DNA from: G965220825 sp965220825
Lineage (GTDB): Bacteria; Pseudomonadota; Alphaproteobacteria; UBA828
Direction of reading: 5' to 3'
NCBI GenBank assembly: GCA_965220825.1
Contig: OZ244839.1
Location: forward strand, 1,860,001 to 1,924,000
DNA length: 64,000 nucleotides
The notes under the pieces were generated by a model. It saw only the letters and a program-made list of their open reading frames with translations. It was not told the origin of the DNA and ran no database searches. The translations under genes and the position numbers were made by a program. Positions 60,050 through 64,000 of the stretch are shown piece by piece (within the stretch, counting starts at the first letter, position 1; each line of letters opens with the position of its first letter).

Positions 60050-61144
60050 ATGGCTCATCTTCGCCTGACGGGCGTGACCAAGAGCTACGGCGCGGTGACC
60101 GCGCTGCGCGGCGTCGACCTCGAGGTGGAAGACGGAGAGTTCTTCGCGCTCTTCGGGCCGAGCGCGGCGGGGAAGACGACCACGCTCCGCATCATCGCCG
60201 GGCTCGAAAAGCCCGACGGCGGCACCCTCGCCATGGACGGGCACGACTTGGCGGGCCGCCCTGTGAAGCGGCGGGACATGGCGATGGTCTTCCAGAGCTT
60301 CGCCCTCTATCCGCACCTCACGACCTTTCAGAATCTCGCCTATCCCCTGCGCGAGATGAAACTTCCGCGCAAGGAGATCGACGGCCGGGTGCGGGAGACG
60401 GCGGAGCTCCTGCGCATCACCCACACGCTCAAGCGCCGGCCCGCCTCGCTCAGCGGCGGCGAGCAGCAGCGTCTCGCCATCGGGCGCGCCATCATCCGCC
60501 GCCCGGGGCTCTTCCTGTTCGACGAGCCGCTCACCAACCTGGATGCGAAGCTCCGCCACGACATGCGGGCGGAGTTCAAGCGGCTCCACCGGGAGCTCGG
60601 CACCACCACGGTCTACGCCACGCCCGACCAGCTCGAGGCGCTCGGTATCGGCGAGCGCATCGCGGTGATCCGGGACGGGCGCATCGTCCAGGTTGATACG
60701 GCCGACCGGCTCTACGACGCCCCGGTAGACCGCCATGTGGCGGCGCTGGTGGGAGACCCGCCGATCAATCTGGTGAAGGGCACGCTCGAACGGGGCGGCG
60801 GCGGCCGATCCGCGATCGTCCTGCCCTTCGCCGAACTGGATGCGAGCGCCTGGGGCAACCGGACCGCCGCACTGGACACGGGCACCGAGCTTCTGGTGGG
60901 CATCCGCCCGCAGGACCTCGCGCTGACAGACGACGGTGGGGACGGCATCCATGCCACGGTGGAGATCACCGAGCCTCAAGGCGACATCACGATCCTCGAC
61001 CTCAAGGCCTCGGGCGAGCCGCTCCGCATGGTGGTGCCTGAGGCCACGGGCACCCGCTGCGCGCCCGGCGATGCGATCCGCGTCTCGCTCGCGGATGCCG
61101 ACATGCGGCTTTTCATGAGCGACTCCGGCGTGCTGGTCGCCTAG
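60050..61144 (+). CDS. Sugar-type ABC importer ATPase (MalK/UgpC-like) with altered H-loop
   Basis: 364 aa from ATG 60050; a TTG just before is also open. Walker A GPSAAGKTTT, Q-loop VFQSFALYPH, signature LSGGEQQR, Walker B LFLFDEP, C-terminal TOBE/OB-type regulatory domain (about 240-364; VGIRPQDL). The switch His of the H-loop is replaced by Pro (VYATPDQLEAL, codon CCC at 60632-60634, instead of VTHDQ). This suggests a weak or non-hydrolysing site that needs a second, intact ATPase, which may lie beyond the right edge. First visible gene of the sugar operon. Confidence 0.88.
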   Translation: MAHLRLTGVTKSYGAVTALRGVDLEVEDGEFFALFGPSAAGKTTTLRIIAGLEKPDGGTLAMDGHDLAGRPVKRRDMAMVFQSFALYPHLTTFQNLAYPLREMKLPRKEIDGRVRETAELLRITHTLKRRPASLSGGEQQRLAIGRAIIRRPGLFLFDEPLTNLDAKLRHDMRAEFKRLHRELGTTTVYATPDQLEALGIGERIAVIRDGRIVQVDTADRLYDAPVDRHVAALVGDPPINLVKGTLERGGGGRSAIVLPFAELDASAWGNRTAALDTGTELLVGIRPQDLALTDDGGDGIHATVEITEPQGDITILDLKASGEPLRMVVPEATGTRCAPGDAIRVSLADADMRLFMSDSGVLVA

Positions 61145-61243
61145 AATGGACGCCGCGCGCGTGGGCTGCGGCTTGTATCGCGCGGTTTTGTGTGTAGTCG
61201 AGTTTGCCGCCGCGGGCGGACGAACGTCACAAGGGAGATAAAC

Positions 61244-62674
61244 ATGCGACTGATGAAAAAAGGAAAGGCGGCGCTCATCGGGGGCGCCGTGGCGCTCCTC
61301 GCTTCGAGCTTCAGCGCCGGGTCCGCCACGGCGGAAGACATCACGATCAACATGGCTGCGCCGGACTGGCCGCCGACGCGGATCATGCAGGACTTGGCCA
61401 ACAAGAACTACAAGGCGGCCAGCGGAAACAACGTCAAGCTGGTGATCGACTTCATCCCCTGGCCCGACTACTACACGAGGCTCGCCGCCTCGCTGACCTC
61501 GGGCGAGGAGAAGTACCAGATGGCGGTCAGCGACAGCCAGTGGCTCGGCGCCAATATCGAGGGCGGCTACTACATGAAGCTCAACGATATCATCGACGCC
61601 GACCCCGAGTTGCAGGCGATCTTCGAGGACCTGCATCCCAATCTGGTGGCCTCCTATTCCACCTACCCGCACCGGACGGAGAACTATTACGGCCTGCCGC
61701 AGATGCCGGACGTGCTGGTGGTCTACTACCGCAAGGACCTCTTCTGCGACGCGGGCGAGATGGCCGCGTTCAAGGAGAAGTACGGCTACGACCTGCCGTG
61801 CGCGCCCGAGGCCATGAACGAGGTCGATTGGGACATGGTGCGCGACTTCGGCGAGTTCTTCCGCCGCCAGTCGGGCGATTCGCTGGCCGGCGAGGCCCTG
61901 ACCGACGATTTCTATGGAATCGCCTATCAGGCCGGCAAGGGCTACGACTTCTCCAGCATGCAGATCAACGGCTTCATCTGGCAGTATGGCGGCAGCATCT
62001 GGGACGAGACCATGGAGCCCGAGGGCCAGGCGCTGGGCGTCGTGAACTCCGACACCGCGGTCGAGGCGTTCGAGCACTATCTCTCGCTGCTGCAATACAT
62101 GCCGCCGGTGGTGCAGACCGGCACCATGGACATCTTCAAGGTCGACGAGCTGTTCCGTGAAGGCAAAGTCGCCTGGATCATCCAGTGGATCGGCTTTGGC
62201 GAATCGGCCATCTCGCCGGATACCTCGAAGGTCCATGACCGGGTGGACTTCGCCCGCATGCCGGGCCTCAAGGTAGGCGACGAGATCGTGCGCTGGTCCA
62301 ACATCGGCGGGCAGCCCTTCGTGCTGACCACCTGGAACAGCGACCTCGTGATCGACGAGGCGATCGCCCTCTGCAAATGGTGGCTTTCCACCGAGGTGCA
62401 GAAGGAGTTCGCGAAGCGCGGCGGCCAGAGCGGCCTGAAGAGCGTCTACACCACCGACGAATACATGACCTACCGTCCGTGGAACCACGCCTTCGGACCG
62501 AGCCTCGACTGGCAGAGGGACGTGTGGCACATCCCCGAGTTCTTCGAGCTGCTGGTCCAGCAGCAGGAGGAATTCGACAAGGCGATCACCGGCCAGATTT
62601 CCGCCAAGGAAGCGCTGGACAATATCGCCGTGTTCCAGGACGAGCTGTTGCGTGAGGCGGGACGCATCGAATAG
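61244..62674 (+). CDS. Sugar-type ABC importer periplasmic binding protein
   Basis: 476 aa from ATG 61244, with AAGGGAG upstream. Sec signal peptide MRLMKKGKAALIGGAVALLA...SATAED (cleavage near 30). Family 1 extracellular solute-binding protein (DMVRDFGEFFRR; ENYYGLPQMPDVLVVYYRKDLF; FREGKVAWIIQWIG), with many Trp/Tyr residues as in carbohydrate-binding members. Delivers ligand to the permease pair encoded downstream. Confidence 0.9.
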   Translation: MRLMKKGKAALIGGAVALLASSFSAGSATAEDITINMAAPDWPPTRIMQDLANKNYKAASGNNVKLVIDFIPWPDYYTRLAASLTSGEEKYQMAVSDSQWLGANIEGGYYMKLNDIIDADPELQAIFEDLHPNLVASYSTYPHRTENYYGLPQMPDVLVVYYRKDLFCDAGEMAAFKEKYGYDLPCAPEAMNEVDWDMVRDFGEFFRRQSGDSLAGEALTDDFYGIAYQAGKGYDFSSMQINGFIWQYGGSIWDETMEPEGQALGVVNSDTAVEAFEHYLSLLQYMPPVVQTGTMDIFKVDELFREGKVAWIIQWIGFGESAISPDTSKVHDRVDFARMPGLKVGDEIVRWSNIGGQPFVLTTWNSDLVIDEAIALCKWWLSTEVQKEFAKRGGQSGLKSVYTTDEYMTYRPWNHAFGPSLDWQRDVWHIPEFFELLVQQQEEFDKAITGQISAKEALDNIAVFQDELLREAGRIE

Positions 62675-62691
62675 CCCCGCACACCCATGAC

Positions 62692-62720
62692 GGAGGCGGC
62701 GCCCGGCGGGCGCCGCCTCC
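62692..62720 (+). terminator. Stem-loop between sugar-binding protein and permease
   Basis: A perfect 13-bp stem (GGAGGCGGCGCCC / GGGCGCCGCCTCC) with a 3-nt loop, 18 bp after the binding-protein stop, followed by CCATTCTTCG. Likely transcript attenuator or 3'-end stabiliser, as at 33131. Confidence 0.6.
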
Positions 62721-62756
62721 CCATTCTTCGATCTGCGTTCTCGAGAGGCGGAGCCC

Positions 62757-63686
62757 TTGACCGCGCCACGCGGCACGGCGACCTATCACGCCGAGCACGG
62801 AACCTTTCTGGAGCGCTTCTTCGAGCGCAACCGCGGGCCGCTTCTGGTATCGCCCGCGCTCGCCGTGCTCGTCTTGATGAACATCTTTCCGCTGCTCTGG
62901 TCCTTCGGCCTCAGCTTCTACCGCTACCGGGCGAACCGCATAAAGGAGCCGGAGTTCGTCTGGTTCAAGAATTACGAGAAGGTGCTCACCGACCCGGTGG
63001 TCTGGGAGCGCTTCCAGACCACCGCATTGGTGGTCGCGGTCGACGTGCTTCTGCAACTCGTGGTGGGCTTCCTCCTCGCGCTCCTCTTCGAGAAGACCTT
63101 CCCGGGCCGCCGTGTGCTGCTCATGCTGGTCCTGACGCCGATGATGCTGAGCTTCGTCGCCGTCGGCGCCTTCTTCCGCTATTACTACGAACCGACCTTC
63201 GGCCTGCTCAGCCAGGCGGTCAAAGCCATCACCGGCGAGCCCTTCATCCTCTTGGGTTCGGAGACCGGCGCGCTCGCCGGCATCATCTTCGCCGATGTCT
63301 GGATGTGGTCGCCCTTCGTGATGCTGCTGGTGCTCGCGGGCCTCGTGAGCGTGCCGAAGCATCTCTACGAAGCGGCGGAGATCGACCGCGCCTCCTGGTG
63401 GCGGCGCTTCTGGACGATCACCTTCCCCTATATCCGGGGCCTTCTGCTGCTCGCGATCCTCTTCCGCACCATCGAGGCGTTCAAGCTCTTCGACATCGTG
63501 TTCCTGATCACCGAGGGAGGGCCGGGCACCTCGACGGAGACCATCGCCGTCTATGTCTACCGGGTGGCCTTCCAGTACTTCAAGACAAGCCAGTCGGCGG
63601 CGCTCGGCTACATCCTGCTCTTCGTGGTGATCGTGCTCACGAACCTCTATCTCTTCTTCGTCCAGCGACGAGCGCAGGAGCCCTGA
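62757..63686 (+). CDS. Sugar-type ABC importer permease 1 (MalF/UgpA-like)
   Basis: 309 aa from TTG 62757, with GGCGGAG upstream. Six membrane segments, preceded by about 30 cytoplasmic residues. The EAA loop YEAAEIDRASWWRRFWTITFPYIRG contacts the ATPase. Inner membrane; pairs with the downstream permease. Confidence 0.92.
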   Translation: MTAPRGTATYHAEHGTFLERFFERNRGPLLVSPALAVLVLMNIFPLLWSFGLSFYRYRANRIKEPEFVWFKNYEKVLTDPVVWERFQTTALVVAVDVLLQLVVGFLLALLFEKTFPGRRVLLMLVLTPMMLSFVAVGAFFRYYYEPTFGLLSQAVKAITGEPFILLGSETGALAGIIFADVWMWSPFVMLLVLAGLVSVPKHLYEAAEIDRASWWRRFWTITFPYIRGLLLLAILFRTIEAFKLFDIVFLITEGGPGTSTETIAVYVYRVAFQYFKTSQSAALGYILLFVVIVLTNLYLFFVQRRAQEP

Positions 63687-63689
63687 GCC

Positions 63690-64000
63690 ATGGCGCGCAG
63701 ACGACGGGAAATCGGCAAGGCGGGCTGGGGGCGGTCGGCGTTCTCGCTGGTGATCAGCTTCATCTATTTCTTCCCGGTTCTCTGGATCATCCTGACCGCG
63801 TTCAAGACCCACACCGACGCGCTCTCCACGCCGCCCAAGTTCATCTTCTCGCCGACGCTCGAGAACTTCGCCAACGTGTTCTCGCGCGCCTATGAGCGCG
63901 GTGGCGAGGCGGTGGACACGGGATTCGACCTCTTCTTCTTCAACAGCATCTTCATTGCCGGCGCGTCCGTCGCGGTGGCACTGGTGCTCGGCACGGTGGC
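63690..64000 (+). CDS. Sugar-type ABC importer permease 2 (MalG/UgpE-like), partial
   Basis: The first 103 aa are visible, from ATG 63690 (MARRRREIGKAGWGRSAFSLV). First membrane segment VISFIYFFPVLWIILTAFK, followed by the periplasmic FSPTLENFANVF motif of the MalG group, then a second segment at the edge. Starts three bases after the permease 1 stop. The rest lies outside the window. Confidence 0.9.
   Translation, partial: MARRRREIGKAGWGRSAFSLVISFIYFFPVLWIILTAFKTHTDALSTPPKFIFSPTLENFANVFSRAYERGGEAVDTGFDLFFFNSIFIAGASVAVALVLGTV

Overview
The window reads as GC-rich chromosomal DNA of an alphaproteobacterium. One rRNA operon lies on the minus strand in the order 16S, tRNA-Ile(GAU), tRNA-Ala(UGC), 23S, 5S, initiator tRNA-fMet, which is the usual alphaproteobacterial layout. 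High GC3, many GTG/TTG starts and the protein families agree with this. I cannot name a genus from sequence alone.

Region 1 (1-8.7 kb): three tandem paralogous genes on the minus strand for autotransporter-type surface proteins. Each has a conserved start, a leader of about 40 codons, an in-frame poly-C run (poly-G on the plus strand), a signal peptide, a divergent passenger head and a nearly identical C-terminal beta-domain. The three runs place the leader in three different frames relative to the body, so only the third gene is in frame. That gene is cut by an IS21-family element (istA/istB). In the state sequenced, none of the three can make a full-length protein. This looks like slipped-strand phase variation.

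Region 2 (8.7-22.2 kb): a minus-strand accessory cassette: MoxR-type AAA+ ATPase, DUF3150-like protein, VWA/DUF2201 protein, large ParB-like protein, terminator-like hairpin, GHKL (Hsp90-fold) ATPase, small protein, an antitoxin-annotated-type protein, a methyltransferase/strawberry-notch helicase fusion of about 1478 aa, and a small protein. No integrase, relaxase or capsid gene is visible. It looks like an ICE/plasmid-derived module that may act in DNA modification, anti-restriction or element maintenance.

Region 3 (22.4-28.1 kb): the rrn operon with promoter, boxA and terminator.

Region 4 (28.1-55.1 kb): a catabolic region. It holds two acetoacetate-decarboxylase-family proteins, a branched-chain-type ABC importer (livFGMH plus binding protein), surE, a stand-alone phosphohistidine swivelling-domain protein with an unrecognised 517-aa partner, acyl-CoA dehydrogenase, SDR, zinc alcohol dehydrogenase, 3-hydroxyacyl-CoA dehydrogenase, thiolase, a GntR/FCD regulator and a FabL-like reductase. 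A tight seven-gene operon follows: AMP ligase, helical protein, PPDK-like dikinase without a PEP barrel, BCCP, biotin carboxylase, PycB-like carboxyltransferase, thiolase. A flavin monooxygenase is divergent. Matching palindromes (TTGT-NNN-ACAA) lie upstream of the binding protein, between surE and the swivelling-domain gene, and in front of gntR, so the GntR protein probably controls uptake and activation of one unidentified substrate.

Region 5 (55.1-64 kb): ccdA/tlpA-type thiol redox genes, haloacid dehalogenase, infA, a DUF5615/DUF433 toxin-antitoxin pair, a membrane protein, and the start of a sugar-type ABC importer operon that runs off the right edge. Dispersed palindromes occur near 34.8 and 57.8 kb.
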